A stretch of 30,142 nt of DNA from NCBI GenBank assembly GCA_964425255.1, contig CAYRMV010000027.1, positions 1 to 30,142 of the forward strand, written 5' to 3'. This document shows positions 15,734 through 25,359 of this stretch, piece by piece. Positions within the stretch are counted from its first letter, which is position 1, and each line of letters begins with the position of its first letter. This stretch comes from CAYRMV01 sp964425255. Lineage in GTDB: Bacteria > Bacteroidota > Bacteroidia > Flavobacteriales_D > Crocinitomicaceae. Under the pieces are notes generated by a model. That model was not told where the DNA came from. It saw only the letters and a list, made by a program, of their open reading frames with translations, and searched no databases. The position numbers and the translations under genes are program-made.

Positions 15734-17001
15734 TAAATCGCCAAATCGCACCCGAATTAAAACCGCTACAAGCAATACGCTTCGTCGAACCACATACGTT
15801 TGATATTACTCCCTCTGTTAAACTTTTTTGGATGCAAGAAGTGGCAGATGAGACCGTTCGAATCGAATTTCACTTTGATGCAGGAACAATTCGCAGTGAA
15901 GAGAAACTTGCAAGTTTTGTGAATGGACTTTTGCTTTCGGGAACAGCAACAAAAAGCTCTACGAAAATACACGAAGAACTCGATAGTCTTGGTGCATATA
16001 TCGATCAAGAAATTGCACAAGAATTGGCTGTTGTTAGTTTGTATTGTCTTCGAAAAAATGCAGAAAAAGCAGTCGAAATCTTGATTAATGCCATACAAGA
16101 AGTTGCTTTTGATGAACAAGAAGTAAGTGATTTACTTCGTGAACGCAAACAAGGACACCTCGTTTCTTTGGAAAAAGTAAACATGCTTGCTCGTCGTGCT
16201 TTTCAACAAAATCTTTTTGCAGGAAATGCAGACTACAATCGCTTATTGACTACTGAAGATTTTGACCATATTTCGATTCCATCGATGAAACGTTTTCACA
16301 AAGAGGCATATTTACAAGGCTTGACAAAAGTAGTTGTGGTTGGGAATGTTAGCCAACAATTTATAGATCGATTAATCGATGCAATTGGCGCTTGGTCTCA
16401 ACCTAAAAAAGGTGAATTTGTAAGCGAAATCATTTCCAACAAAGGACACATACATATTGAAAAATCGGATGCTGTTCAAACTGCCATTCGAATGGGAATT
16501 CCCTTGTTTAACAAAACCCATGCTGACTTTACTGCATTTGGTGTATTACAAACTGTTTTTGGAGATTATTTTGGTAGTCGTTTGATGTCGAATATCCGCG
16601 AAGACAAAGGGTACACGTATGGAATCGGTTGTGGGATTTCGGAATCTCAATTTGCAGGATATTTTATCATTGCTACTGAAGTTGGAAAAGACGTAACTGA
16701 AGCAACATTAAAAGAAATTCGCTTCGAAATGGAACGACTTCACACCGAATTAATTTCAGAGGATGAGTTAGAATTAGTTCGCAACTATATGTTAGGACAG
16801 ATCTTGAAAAGTGCTGACGGTCCAAATCAAATGATGGACTTGTATCTCAATGCACAAAATCACGGTTTAAAGTTTGATTATTACAACGATGCAATCGAAA
16901 AAATCAAACAAATTGATACCAAAGAGTTACAAGATTTGGCTTCCTCGTATTTGATTTGGGATAATTTCACATTAATTACGGCTGGTTCAACCAACGAATA
17001 A
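15730..17001 (+). CDS. M16 family peptidase-like protein, non-catalytic subunit
   Basis: This 423-residue partner has the M16 fold without the zinc motif: where HxxEH is expected it reads FVNGLLLSGT after FHFDAGTIRSEEKLAS. The C-terminal half keeps RLMSNIREDKGYTYGIG, the Arg/Tyr-containing signature by which the alpha-type subunit helps bind substrate. The ATG at 15730 overlaps the TGA of the catalytic subunit in ATGA; the upstream TTG at 15703 lies inside that gene and is rejected. By analogy with other tandem M16B pairs the two probably form an obligate heterodimer. The substrate is unknown. Confidence 0.9.
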   Translation: MINRQIAPELKPLQAIRFVEPHTFDITPSVKLFWMQEVADETVRIEFHFDAGTIRSEEKLASFVNGLLLSGTATKSSTKIHEELDSLGAYIDQEIAQELAVVSLYCLRKNAEKAVEILINAIQEVAFDEQEVSDLLRERKQGHLVSLEKVNMLARRAFQQNLFAGNADYNRLLTTEDFDHISIPSMKRFHKEAYLQGLTKVVVVGNVSQQFIDRLIDAIGAWSQPKKGEFVSEIISNKGHIHIEKSDAVQTAIRMGIPLFNKTHADFTAFGVLQTVFGDYFGSRLMSNIREDKGYTYGIGCGISESQFAGYFIIATEVGKDVTEATLKEIRFEMERLHTELISEDELELVRNYMLGQILKSADGPNQMMDLYLNAQNHGLKFDYYNDAIEKIKQIDTKELQDLASSYLIWDNFTLITAGSTNE

Positions 17002-17048
17002 TCCATTTTTACGTCATACTAAAAACCGATATTTTTCGTTATTTCTCT

Positions 17049-20000
17049 ATGCGCAAGTCACTTTTTTTGACCATTCTATTTGTCATTGTAACACTTTATT
17101 CCCGTGCTTCTCATGTTATGGGGGGTGAAATTACATGGACTTGTCAAAATGGAAATGTTGTTTTTGAACTTGTTTTCTACCGAGATTGCAATGGTGCTGA
17201 AGTAAATACTGTTTCGGAAACCATTAAAGTTTGGAATCATCCAACGATCTCCCAAATTACGGTCAATTTTGTTTCTCGAACAGATATTTCTCCACTTTGT
17301 ACCCCCGTCGTTGGTTCACCGCCCCAATTATCTTGTGGAATAGGTGCAAATGGTGGAAACGGAATTGGTGCAATTGAAAAAGTAATTTATCGAAGTGCGC
17401 CCATCGCTTTGATTGGAACTCCTCCAGCAGCCGGATGGATTTTTACGTGTGACAATTTCGCACGAAGTGCTTCGATTACCAATCTAACAGATGCTGGTAA
17501 TCAAGGCATCACTTTAAGTGCATACATGTTTGTTGCTCCTGCAAATGGAACAAATTGCATCGATCAGTCCCCAAGATTCTTACAAGATCCTTATTTAGTA
17601 AGTTGTGCGGGGAATCCTTATTTATACAACATGAATCCCGTTGATCCAGATTTAGATTCACTGGTTGTGAGTTTTGGAAAACCTCTGAATAATTTTACAA
17701 CAGGAACTTTTAACCCACCCAATAATCCAACGGAACTTTTGTTTGAGCCTGGATTTACATTCGACTCACCAACTCCAGGAACAGCTTTCAATGTGGCGAA
17801 TATTCCTGCTTCCGTTAATCCATTGACGGGTGAGTTGAGTTTTACCAGTTTTAATACAGGTAATTTCGTCATAAAATTATTGGTTAAATCCTACCGAAAC
17901 GGACAATTAATTGCACAAGTTGAACGTGAAATTCAAATACTTGTTCAAAATTGTCTCCCAACAAACAATGCCCCAGTCATTAATGGACCGTTCGGTGGTT
18001 TGTTCGAAACTACAGTAACTGCTGGCGATTTAGTTAATTTCAATCTCATAGCAACTGATGTTGAACTTTTACAAGATGGTACGCCACAAAGTAATTATTT
18101 GACAGCCTCTGGACCGATGTTCGGAACAAATTTCACGCAAAACTCGGGTTGTGCAATAGCACCTTGTGCCACGCTGAATAGTACGCCATTAATAACTGGT
18201 ATTCAAGGTGTTTCAACCACATTCAATTGGCAAACTGACTGCGATCATTTGGTTAATGCGCAAGGAAATGCCGTGAACGAAATGATTTATAATTTTGTTT
18301 TCAAAGTGCAGGATAATTACTGTCAGATTCCAAAAGTTAGTTATAAGACAATTACCATCAAAGTTCAAAATCCAGGTGTAATCAATGCTCCGGAAATAAA
18401 TTGCATCAGTACACTCCCAAATGGAAATTTGCAAATTTCATGGAACCCAGTTACGGATCCGTTTGGTTCGTTTGTATCCTATGAAATTCATTCTGTTCAA
18501 AATGGCTTGTTGCAAACAATTTCAAACATCAATGCAAATCTTGCTACGATTCCAGCGATCAATGATAACCATAATTTCTTTATGGTTGTTAATTCTGGAT
18601 GTGATGGAAACACAGCTCGAATGAGCGATACAGTTGCAAACATTTATCTTGAATTATTTAATCCAGCAAATGGAACTGCAGTCTTGACGTGGAACAATCC
18701 AATGAATTCTAATCTACCAACTGTTGGAGATTATTATCATATATACCGAGAATTCCCCGCTGGCACTTGGACCTTGTTTGATAGTGTTCCCTTTGGAACC
18801 ACTTTGTACCGAGATACCATCGATATTTGTGAAACGCAATTAAATTATCAAATCGTTTTACCGACAACCACTTGTGCCTTTACCTCAAACATCGAAGGGG
18901 ATGTTTTTGAAGACATGATGACTCCTGATATTCCAGTTATTTCTCATGTTACAATCGATACTTTAACAGGTTTAACAACCATTTTTTGGAATGAAAACAA
19001 TCAACCAGATACCTATGGATATGTTATTTATCAAGCTGATGAAGATGGAATCTTAATTGAAATTGATACCGTTTACGGAATCACAAACACAAGTTACACA
19101 TTTGATCCTGAAACAACCGAAGGAGCACTCACCTTTTCCGTTGCCGCTTTTGACTCGTGTTACACAGACTTAACTCCTCCAACACACCAAACTTCAGCAA
19201 AAAGTCCACTTCATATTACCCCTTTCTTGAGTTCATCTTATTCCGTTTGTGAACAAATAGCAACACTTGAATGGACAGAATACGTTGGTTGGGACGATGT
19301 GGCTGAATACAAAATTTATGGCCGTGAAAATGGCGGTGCTTGGACTTTTTTCGGCACAAGCAATCAACTTTTTTATGTTCTTCCATTAAGTGGTCTTTCA
19401 GATTATCTTTTTGTGATTGAAGCTGTTCATACATCAGGAAAAACAGCATTTTCGAATATCATTTCGGTATCTGCGGAAGCACCAACCCTACCCGCATTCC
19501 ACTATACACGAGTTGCCACAGTAAGTAACCGACATGTGTTGATTCGCCATTACATCGACAACACAGCTGGAGTTGCTGAAATTTTGATCGAGAAGAAAAA
19601 CCTTCAAGGTCAGTTTACTTCGTTAGCAAAACTGCCGATCACTTCAACTACGATTGAATTTACCGATACCGAAGTGGATACCGATCGAAAAAGCTACGAA
19701 TACCGCGTACGAATCATTGATAGTTGTGGAAACCCTGGTGTTGCTGCAAATACGGTAAAAACGATCTTATTACAAGTGAATACAGATGAAATCCGGATGA
19801 TTAATCACGTACATTGGTCTCCTTATTCCTTGTTTGACGGTGGCGTTGTAGAGTATCATTTGTACCGTGGAATAGATGGCGTTTACGAACAGTTTCCAGT
19901 AGCGATTTTGGATGCACAAACATTCTTTTACGAAGATGATTTAGAAGATGATTTTCTTGTCACTGGTCGTGTTTGTTATTTTGTTGAAGCAGCTGAAGCA

Positions 20001-20339
20001 TTTAATCAATTTGGATTCCAAGAAAAAAGTCGATCGAATGTCGTTTGCCCAATCTTTGAACCGTTGATTTATATCCCAAATGCGTTCACTCCTGGAGGGT
20101 TAAATCCAATTTTCAAACCTGTGATTTCACTTGCTGATCCAAATGATTATGAGTTCACCGTTTTAAATCGTTGGGGACAGATAGTTTTTCAAACTCGTGA
20201 CATGAATGAAGGCTGGAATGGAGAAGTGCCTAACAGCGGACAAATTGGTGAAACTGCCGTGTATCTATACGTCTTAAAAGTGAAAGATGGAAACGGACAA
20301 GAAGTGAGTAGAAGGGGATTTGTTACTTTACTGAAATAG
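17049..20339 (+). CDS. Large secreted protein with T9SS type B (gliding motility-associated) sorting domain
   Basis: This 1096-residue protein has a signal peptide (MRKSLFLTILFVIVTLYSRA). An N-terminal domain follows that opens SHVMGGEITWTC and contains YRDCNG, a pattern common in Bacteroidota surface proteins. Several fibronectin III or Ig-like beta domains follow from about residue 320 to 1000 (for example ISWNPVTDPFGSFVSYEIHS and LEWTEYVGWDDVAEYKIY). The end is a type B sorting domain: YIPNAFTP, then NRWGQIVFQT, GWNGE, and YVLKVKDGNG. The usual NGDGxND after AFTP is replaced by GGLNPIF. The protein is expected at the cell surface or outside via T9SS; adhesion is a reasonable guess only. 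TATTTTTC (17030-17037) is a weak -7 box. A shared hairpin separates it from dnaN. Confidence 0.88.
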   Translation: MRKSLFLTILFVIVTLYSRASHVMGGEITWTCQNGNVVFELVFYRDCNGAEVNTVSETIKVWNHPTISQITVNFVSRTDISPLCTPVVGSPPQLSCGIGANGGNGIGAIEKVIYRSAPIALIGTPPAAGWIFTCDNFARSASITNLTDAGNQGITLSAYMFVAPANGTNCIDQSPRFLQDPYLVSCAGNPYLYNMNPVDPDLDSLVVSFGKPLNNFTTGTFNPPNNPTELLFEPGFTFDSPTPGTAFNVANIPASVNPLTGELSFTSFNTGNFVIKLLVKSYRNGQLIAQVEREIQILVQNCLPTNNAPVINGPFGGLFETTVTAGDLVNFNLIATDVELLQDGTPQSNYLTASGPMFGTNFTQNSGCAIAPCATLNSTPLITGIQGVSTTFNWQTDCDHLVNAQGNAVNEMIYNFVFKVQDNYCQIPKVSYKTITIKVQNPGVINAPEINCISTLPNGNLQISWNPVTDPFGSFVSYEIHSVQNGLLQTISNINANLATIPAINDNHNFFMVVNSGCDGNTARMSDTVANIYLELFNPANGTAVLTWNNPMNSNLPTVGDYYHIYREFPAGTWTLFDSVPFGTTLYRDTIDICETQLNYQIVLPTTTCAFTSNIEGDVFEDMMTPDIPVISHVTIDTLTGLTTIFWNENNQPDTYGYVIYQADEDGILIEIDTVYGITNTSYTFDPETTEGALTFSVAAFDSCYTDLTPPTHQTSAKSPLHITPFLSSSYSVCEQIATLEWTEYVGWDDVAEYKIYGRENGGAWTFFGTSNQLFYVLPLSGLSDYLFVIEAVHTSGKTAFSNIISVSAEAPTLPAFHYTRVATVSNRHVLIRHYIDNTAGVAEILIEKKNLQGQFTSLAKLPITSTTIEFTDTEVDTDRKSYEYRVRIIDSCGNPGVAANTVKTILLQVNTDEIRMINHVHWSPYSLFDGGVVEYHLYRGIDGVYEQFPVAILDAQTFFYEDDLEDDFLVTGRVCYFVEAAEAFNQFGFQEKSRSNVVCPIFEPLIYIPNAFTPGGLNPIFKPVISLADPNDYEFTVLNRWGQIVFQTRDMNEGWNGEVPNSGQIGETAVYLYVLKVKDGNGQEVSRRGFVTLLK

Positions 20340-20360
20340 AAATTTCAAATGACAAAGCAT

Positions 20361-20394
20361 AAAAAAAAGCAACTTCAATAAGTTGCTTTTTTTT
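20361..20394. terminator. Bidirectional terminator between the T9SS gene and dnaN
   Basis: A perfect inverted repeat: eight A's plus GCAACTT (20361-20375) pairs with AAGTTGC plus eight T's (20380-20394) around a CAAT loop. The A and T arms give a U tract in either direction, suiting two convergent genes. Confidence 0.88.
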
Positions 20395-20410
20395 ATATCA
20401 TATTGATCTA

Positions 20411-21529
20411 TTAACGATTCAACATCACTGGCATTACAAGCATTAGAATATCTTCGTGCTCATTGTCTGGTGATGCAGGTACCAATAAACCAGCTCTACT
20501 TGGTTCACTCATTTGGATTTTAATTTCTGGTGTATCGATGTTATTCAACATTTCCATTAAGAAACGTGAATTGAAACCAATTTCCATATCTTCTCCATCA
20601 TACGAACAAGTTAAGCGTTCATTTGCTTCGTTGTTGAAATCTAAATCTTCTGCTGAAAGAGACAATTCAGATCCTGCAATACGCAATTTGATTTGATGTG
20701 TTGTTTTGTTGGAGAAAATCGATACGCGCTTGATCGAACCCAAAAATTGCAAACGATCTACAGTTAACACGTTTGGATTTTCTTTTGGAATTACAGCTTC
20801 GTAATTTGGATATTTCCCATCAATCAAACGACATGTTAGTGTAATATCATTGAACGTGAAAACTGCATTCGAATCTGTGTATTCCATCAGAACTTCCTCG
20901 TCACCTCTTAAGTTTGACTTCAACAGATTCAACGGTTTTTTAGGCAAAATAAAAGATGCTGCTCCAGTTGCTTGCGAATCTGTTCTTCGGTATCGAACTA
21001 ACTTGTGTGCATCTGTTGCTACAAAGGTAATATCAGAAGGTGTAAACTGACAAAAAACACCACTCATTACAGGACGTAAATCATCATTACCCGTTGCGAA
21101 AAGTGTTTTGTTAATTGCTTTTGAAATAATTTCACCGGCAACTCGAATGTTACTTCCTCCTTCAATTTTAGGTGCTTTTGGAAAATCATCCGCATTGAAC
21201 CCAACCATTTTGGATTTTCCATTATCGTACGAAATTTCAACACCAAAACCAGTTGTATCAACCAAAAAAGTACACGGTTGATCGGGCAAATTTTTCAAAA
21301 TATCCAACAACATTTTCGCTGGAATACAAATGCGTCCATTTTCATTGGCTTCCACAATCATTCGGGTAATCATGGTTGTTTCCAAATCGGAAGCTGAAAT
21401 TGTCAATTCTCCATCTTGAATTTCAAACAGAAAATTATCCAAAATGGGCAAGGTATTACTAGTACTCAACACACCACTAATACTCTGCAAATGACGCAAT
21501 AAGGTGGTACTTGAAACGATAAAATTCAT
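20411..21529 (-). CDS. dnaN: DNA polymerase III subunit beta (sliding clamp)
   Basis: DnaN forms the ring-shaped dimer that tethers the replicative polymerase to DNA. The 372-residue length is normal and three repeated clamp folds are covered. Recognisable parts are MNFIVSSTTLLRHLQ at the start, TLPILDNFLFEI near residues 26-37, ATDAHKLVRYR near residue 170, the basic and glycine-rich middle, and the hydrophobic C-terminus LMLVMPVML, where partners dock. It is not next to dnaA here. It lies 80 bases downstream of the gldFG-DUF4340 unit on the same strand but has its own promoter at 21550-21578, so it is probably expressed independently. Confidence 0.97.
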   Translation of the reverse strand: MNFIVSSTTLLRHLQSISGVLSTSNTLPILDNFLFEIQDGELTISASDLETTMITRMIVEANENGRICIPAKMLLDILKNLPDQPCTFLVDTTGFGVEISYDNGKSKMVGFNADDFPKAPKIEGGSNIRVAGEIISKAINKTLFATGNDDLRPVMSGVFCQFTPSDITFVATDAHKLVRYRRTDSQATGAASFILPKKPLNLLKSNLRGDEEVLMEYTDSNAVFTFNDITLTCRLIDGKYPNYEAVIPKENPNVLTVDRLQFLGSIKRVSIFSNKTTHQIKLRIAGSELSLSAEDLDFNNEANERLTCSYDGEDMEIGFNSRFLMEMLNNIDTPEIKIQMSEPSRAGLLVPASPDNEHEDILMLVMPVMLNR

Positions 21530-21549
21530 ATACTTTTCTTCTTTGATAG

Positions 21550-21578
21550 CAAATATACTGTTTCCTTTTGGAAATCAA
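21550..21578 (-). promoter_or_regulatory. dnaN promoter
   Basis: On the minus strand TATATTTG (21557-21550) matches TAnnTTTG and TTG (21578-21576) lies 18 nt upstream. The box is 20 nt before the dnaN ATG. Confidence 0.6.
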
Positions 21579-21609
21579 TGCAAATATCCTTTTGAGCTTT
21601 TTTATTTCT

Positions 21610-22650
21610 CTATTTCTTTGTCGCTTGTTGTTCGGGATTTACCGCAAAATAAATATTCCCCATGATCAGCGGATTGAAAACAAAGTATTGGCATTTTACA
21701 ACTTCTCCACTAGGCAACAAACACCAGAATCGGTTCACATCAAACTCAGTAGTTTCTCCAAAATCATTCATCGTTTCGTCTCCGTCTCCTTTCAAATGAA
21801 ACATTTTTAAAAACGTTTTCTTTCCAGTTGTTTCTTTTAAGGAAAGTGTACAGAATGGTGTCGATTTCTTCAATGAGTCTAATTGCTTTTTATTTAATTC
21901 AAAATTGGCTAACTCGTAATGCACTTTTTTGTAATTGTTCAAATAACGAACAATCATATTGGTATCCACTTGTTTCAATTCTTTCCCCATGTGTTTAACA
22001 CCATACGAACTTCCATTTCTTGTTACGGTGAAATTTCGAGTTGGATCGGCTGTAAAACGAATATCCACTTCGGCAATTTGTTCTTTTTCTAACTGGAAGA
22101 TTTGGGTACATTTCCATCTTCTTTGATCGGCAAAAAATCGAGGTTCTATAATTCCATTCAAGCCCTTTACCTTCATGATTACAGGCAAGTCACTTTTTTC
22201 TTTGGGCGTTTCAAGTAACATATAAGTTCCATAATGATCTTGCGTTGACGAACCTACATACCACGTTTTTACCCAATCTCCATCTTGAAAAATCTCCACT
22301 TTTGTATTCAAGGCCATCATTCGTTTCACGATGTTCTCGCGGGCATTTTCAGGGACATATCCTTTAAATTCAACATTTTTAAATGTTTCCAGCATGGTTG
22401 TTGCCGGCTCTTGGGTAATGCAATTTCCTTTGGTATCTGTCCAACGTCCCTCCTTTCGTACAATTTCATACGACATCCCATTGGGTTCTGTCACAATAAT
22501 TCGGTCAACCTTTGCTGTGTCTGCAATAGAAAACTCCAACAACTCGGTGTCTGATTTGCCGCTATTTCGAACCAAATTGGTTGCCATAAAACCCAGAAAA
22601 CCGAGAATTACTAACAAAACGACAAGTACTATTCCTTTATTTTTCTTCAT
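21610..22650 (-). CDS. DUF4340 domain-containing protein
   Basis: This 346-residue protein begins with a single membrane span (residues about 7-25, GIVLVVLLVILGFLGFMA) and then has a large soluble, beta-rich part outside the cytoplasm. Stretches such as YEIVRKEGRWTDTKG and FTVTRNGSSYGVK are typical of DUF4340, a domain that often follows or is fused to GldG-like ABC accessory proteins. It starts 49 bases after gldG ends and is probably in the same transcript. The role is unknown; working with GldF and GldG at the envelope is inferred from position and anchoring. The window has no GldA ATPase gene. Confidence 0.82.
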   Translation of the reverse strand: MKKNKGIVLVVLLVILGFLGFMATNLVRNSGKSDTELLEFSIADTAKVDRIIVTEPNGMSYEIVRKEGRWTDTKGNCITQEPATTMLETFKNVEFKGYVPENARENIVKRMMALNTKVEIFQDGDWVKTWYVGSSTQDHYGTYMLLETPKEKSDLPVIMKVKGLNGIIEPRFFADQRRWKCTQIFQLEKEQIAEVDIRFTADPTRNFTVTRNGSSYGVKHMGKELKQVDTNMIVRYLNNYKKVHYELANFELNKKQLDSLKKSTPFCTLSLKETTGKKTFLKMFHLKGDGDETMNDFGETTEFDVNRFWCLLPSGEVVKCQYFVFNPLIMGNIYFAVNPEQQATKK

Positions 22651-22699
22651 GATGCTTGTTTTTGTGTGGTATTGTCAAAGGATTCATCCTTTTTACCCA

Positions 22700-24487
22700 T
22701 TAATTTCGTGTAAACTTTCTCTTTCTCCAATATACCATTAATCCGGCAAATAGCAAAATAAGAACACTCGGTAAAACCATGTTCAAAATCTTATAGAACT
22801 GAGCGTCTTTTTTTACTTTCTCCTTATCAATCGCATGAATATCAATCTGTTTACTTCTTAAATCCAAAACTGAATTATCTCCCATCATGTAATCAACAAT
22901 ATTTTGAAAAAACTCTTGATTACCATAAATCAAGGGTTGCATTCCAATGGCTGCTAGGGTTTCATCCATTTTCAATTCATTGAAAGCTCGTGGCCTATAC
23001 ATCCATTGACCCGTTTTAGAATCTTGAATAGAGTCATACTTATTTTGTATAAATCGTCCGTTTCCAACTACCAATACTTTCCCTTCCTTTTGGCTTTTGT
23101 CAAAATACTTGATATTTGGATTATTAATGAAATCTCCCACTATTCGATTTTTGTAATGGGATTGGAACATTCCTTCCACTACTCCAGCCAAGCACAACTT
23201 ATTTTCTTCATCTTCTGGATCTTGTGCCAAAATTGGATTTTTCCCATAATTCATCGGGATAGCTAAACTGATCATTGGAGCTAAACCTGTCATTGCAGAG
23301 TTGGTCGAACTAGTTAAAATCGGTGCAACCACATTCGAATTATTTCCTACAAATTGGATTTCTGAAACATAATTCAATAATACAGGATCCAAATTTCGAG
23401 CAATCGGATGAACAGTTTGTGTGGATCGAACTGCAAAAAACCAAGGCAACAAACTTTGATTTGACATAGGAACCATTTTTGGTGCGCATTTCACGTCAAA
23501 CACTAGATTATCATTGACTTTAATCCCGTAATCGTACAACATTTTATCCAACTCTAAGTTGTAACGCATCGTATGAACGACTCCTTTTTTATTCAAAGTA
23601 TCTTCATTCACATACAACTTATCAATGAAACACATCAATCTTCCTCCTCTCATCACAAATTGATCGATGATGTATTTGTCTTTTTCTGAAAGTGGTTGTG
23701 TCGGTCGTGCAATAATTAATCCTTTCACATCATTTAATGCGTCAATTGAATCATTCAAAGTGATATCTTCTACCTTGTAATAAGGTGAAATCAACGTTCT
23801 AACTCGCTGTGTTTGTTGGTAATTTAACTCGCCATGTCCCTGTAAAAATGCGATTCGCTCTTTCTTTACTTGAGTTGAACGTCGAATTGCACTGATCAAC
23901 ATATACTCCAAATTATTGATCGAGTTCTGTATCTGTTGTTCAAAATTTTCATTCAAGGTGTAGAATTTCCCTTGTGGGGTTCCGGGTAAAAACTGGATGT
24001 GATTTACCGTCGAACCTTTGTAATCGATCACTGCACCTGGCCAAAGCATCATTTGTTGTTGTGCTCCGTCTTTGGTAAACATCAATTCCATGGGAACGAG
24101 TCCTTTGCCTTTGTTGTAAATTGTTTCAAAAAGCAATTGTTGATCTTCGGTTGATCCTTGCATCGGATCGACAAACTCATATTCAATTCGTTTACCTGCG
24201 TATTCTTTGAATTCCTTTAATTTATCCTCAATTGCATTTCGAAAACGCTTAATCTCTGCTGGTAGATTTCCTTCGAGATAAATCTTAAGTGAAATTCGAT
24301 CGTTGAAGCTTTCGTCATTACTCAAATAGTTAATCGTTCCTTCAGCCAAGGAATAACGCTTGTCTTCTGTAAAATCAAATCGTTTGTACAAGAAAGCGCC
24401 GATGATATTTAAAACAACAATTACTCCAACCAAAATCAGGAGGAAAGACCAATTGTATACACCTTTAAACAGATTCTTCTTTTCCAT
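22700..24487 (-). CDS. gldG: Gliding motility-associated ABC transporter substrate-binding protein GldG
   Basis: GldG is a membrane-anchored partner of the GldA/GldF ABC transporter needed for gliding in Flavobacterium. The 595-residue protein has an N-terminal span (about 14-34, WSFLLILVGVIVVLNIIGAF). The family signature FDFTEDKRYSLAEGT follows at 37-51, then a large periplasmic part with RIAFLQGHGELNYQQTQ, GLIIARPTQPLSEKDKYIIDQ and GGRLMCFID. A second span closes the C-terminus (near 570-588) before a basic tail. It starts 6 bases after the gldF stop, the usual gldF-gldG order. The exact role of this transporter in motility is not settled in the literature known to me. Confidence 0.92.
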   Translation of the reverse strand: MEKKNLFKGVYNWSFLLILVGVIVVLNIIGAFLYKRFDFTEDKRYSLAEGTINYLSNDESFNDRISLKIYLEGNLPAEIKRFRNAIEDKLKEFKEYAGKRIEYEFVDPMQGSTEDQQLLFETIYNKGKGLVPMELMFTKDGAQQQMMLWPGAVIDYKGSTVNHIQFLPGTPQGKFYTLNENFEQQIQNSINNLEYMLISAIRRSTQVKKERIAFLQGHGELNYQQTQRVRTLISPYYKVEDITLNDSIDALNDVKGLIIARPTQPLSEKDKYIIDQFVMRGGRLMCFIDKLYVNEDTLNKKGVVHTMRYNLELDKMLYDYGIKVNDNLVFDVKCAPKMVPMSNQSLLPWFFAVRSTQTVHPIARNLDPVLLNYVSEIQFVGNNSNVVAPILTSSTNSAMTGLAPMISLAIPMNYGKNPILAQDPEDEENKLCLAGVVEGMFQSHYKNRIVGDFINNPNIKYFDKSQKEGKVLVVGNGRFIQNKYDSIQDSKTGQWMYRPRAFNELKMDETLAAIGMQPLIYGNQEFFQNIVDYMMGDNSVLDLRSKQIDIHAIDKEKVKKDAQFYKILNMVLPSVLILLFAGLMVYWRKRKFTRN

Positions 24488-24493
24488 GGTTGT

Positions 24494-25225
24494 TTATTTC
24501 TTTAATGATTTGATAACCGTTAAGGCTGCTGTGATAAAAATGACAATTAAACTGAGAAAGTAGAGTAAATCACTCGTATCTAATACACCTCGTTTAATCG
24601 AATCATAGTGATATCCAATTCCCAAATACTTAATCAAGAAATCCAAATCACCCATCAAATTGAATGATCCCAAAAGGGTTAAACCATCATAAAAAAACCA
24701 ACATAAAAACATGGCAACGATAAATGCCACAATCTGATTACTGGTGATGGATGAAGCAAATGTTCCAATCGCTACAAAACTTGCACCCAACAAAATCAAT
24801 CCTAAATAAGAGGTAATTGTTGCTCCATCGTCAATCACACCTACTGGCGAACCCAAGTAATGCATCGAAACATAAAAAACTACGGTTGGAATCAACGTGA
24901 TGACCAAAAGTGTTACTCCAGCCAAATATTTGGCTAAAATTATTTGTAAATCAGAAATGGGACGAGTAAACAACAGTTCAATCGTTCCTGTTCTTCGCTC
25001 TTCAGCAATCGATCGCATCGTGATCGCCGGAACAGAAATCAAGAAAATCAAAGGTGATAAATTAAAAAACGGAATCAAGTCAGCCTCAGCTCCTTCCAAC
25101 AAGTTGGTATCTTCCGAAATAATCCAATGGAACAATCCAGAAGTGATCAAAAAGATCAAAATGAAAATGTAGCCAATGATCGAACTCAAAAAACTACGTA
25201 TTTCTTTAAAATATAAGGCTTTCAT
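24494..25225 (-). CDS. gldF: Gliding motility-associated ABC transporter permease GldF
   Basis: GldF is the membrane permease of the Gld ABC transporter. The 243-residue protein has about six spans. The family signature opens the protein (MKALYFKEIRSFLSS, then IGYIFILIFLITSGLFHWI), and AEERRTGTIELLFTRPISD lies near residues 74-92, a coupling-helix-like region facing the ATPase. Length is normal. It is the first gene of the gldF-gldG-DUF4340 unit, behind a canonical promoter. The ATPase gldA is not nearby, as in Flavobacterium johnsoniae, where gldA is separate from gldFG. Confidence 0.93.
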   Translation of the reverse strand: MKALYFKEIRSFLSSIIGYIFILIFLITSGLFHWIISEDTNLLEGAEADLIPFFNLSPLIFLISVPAITMRSIAEERRTGTIELLFTRPISDLQIILAKYLAGVTLLVITLIPTVVFYVSMHYLGSPVGVIDDGATITSYLGLILLGASFVAIGTFASSITSNQIVAFIVAMFLCWFFYDGLTLLGSFNLMGDLDFLIKYLGIGYHYDSIKRGVLDTSDLLYFLSLIVIFITAALTVIKSLKK

Positions 25226-25245
25226 GTATCATTTTAAAATGTCCC

Positions 25246-25276
25246 CAAAATTAGAATTTCTATCGGACTTTGTCAA
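25246..25276 (-). promoter_or_regulatory. gldF operon promoter
   Basis: On the minus strand TAATTTTG (25253-25246) matches TAnnTTTG and TTG (25276-25274) lies exactly 20 nt upstream, the canonical Bacteroidota spacing. The box is 20 nt before the gldF ATG. Confidence 0.7.
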
Positions 25277-25359
25277 CTGCTTCGAGTGAATGGTCTCAAT
25301 TAAGTAGTATTTTGTTTATTTTTTCGTATTTTAATCCAAAACTTTTAATTTAACTTAAC

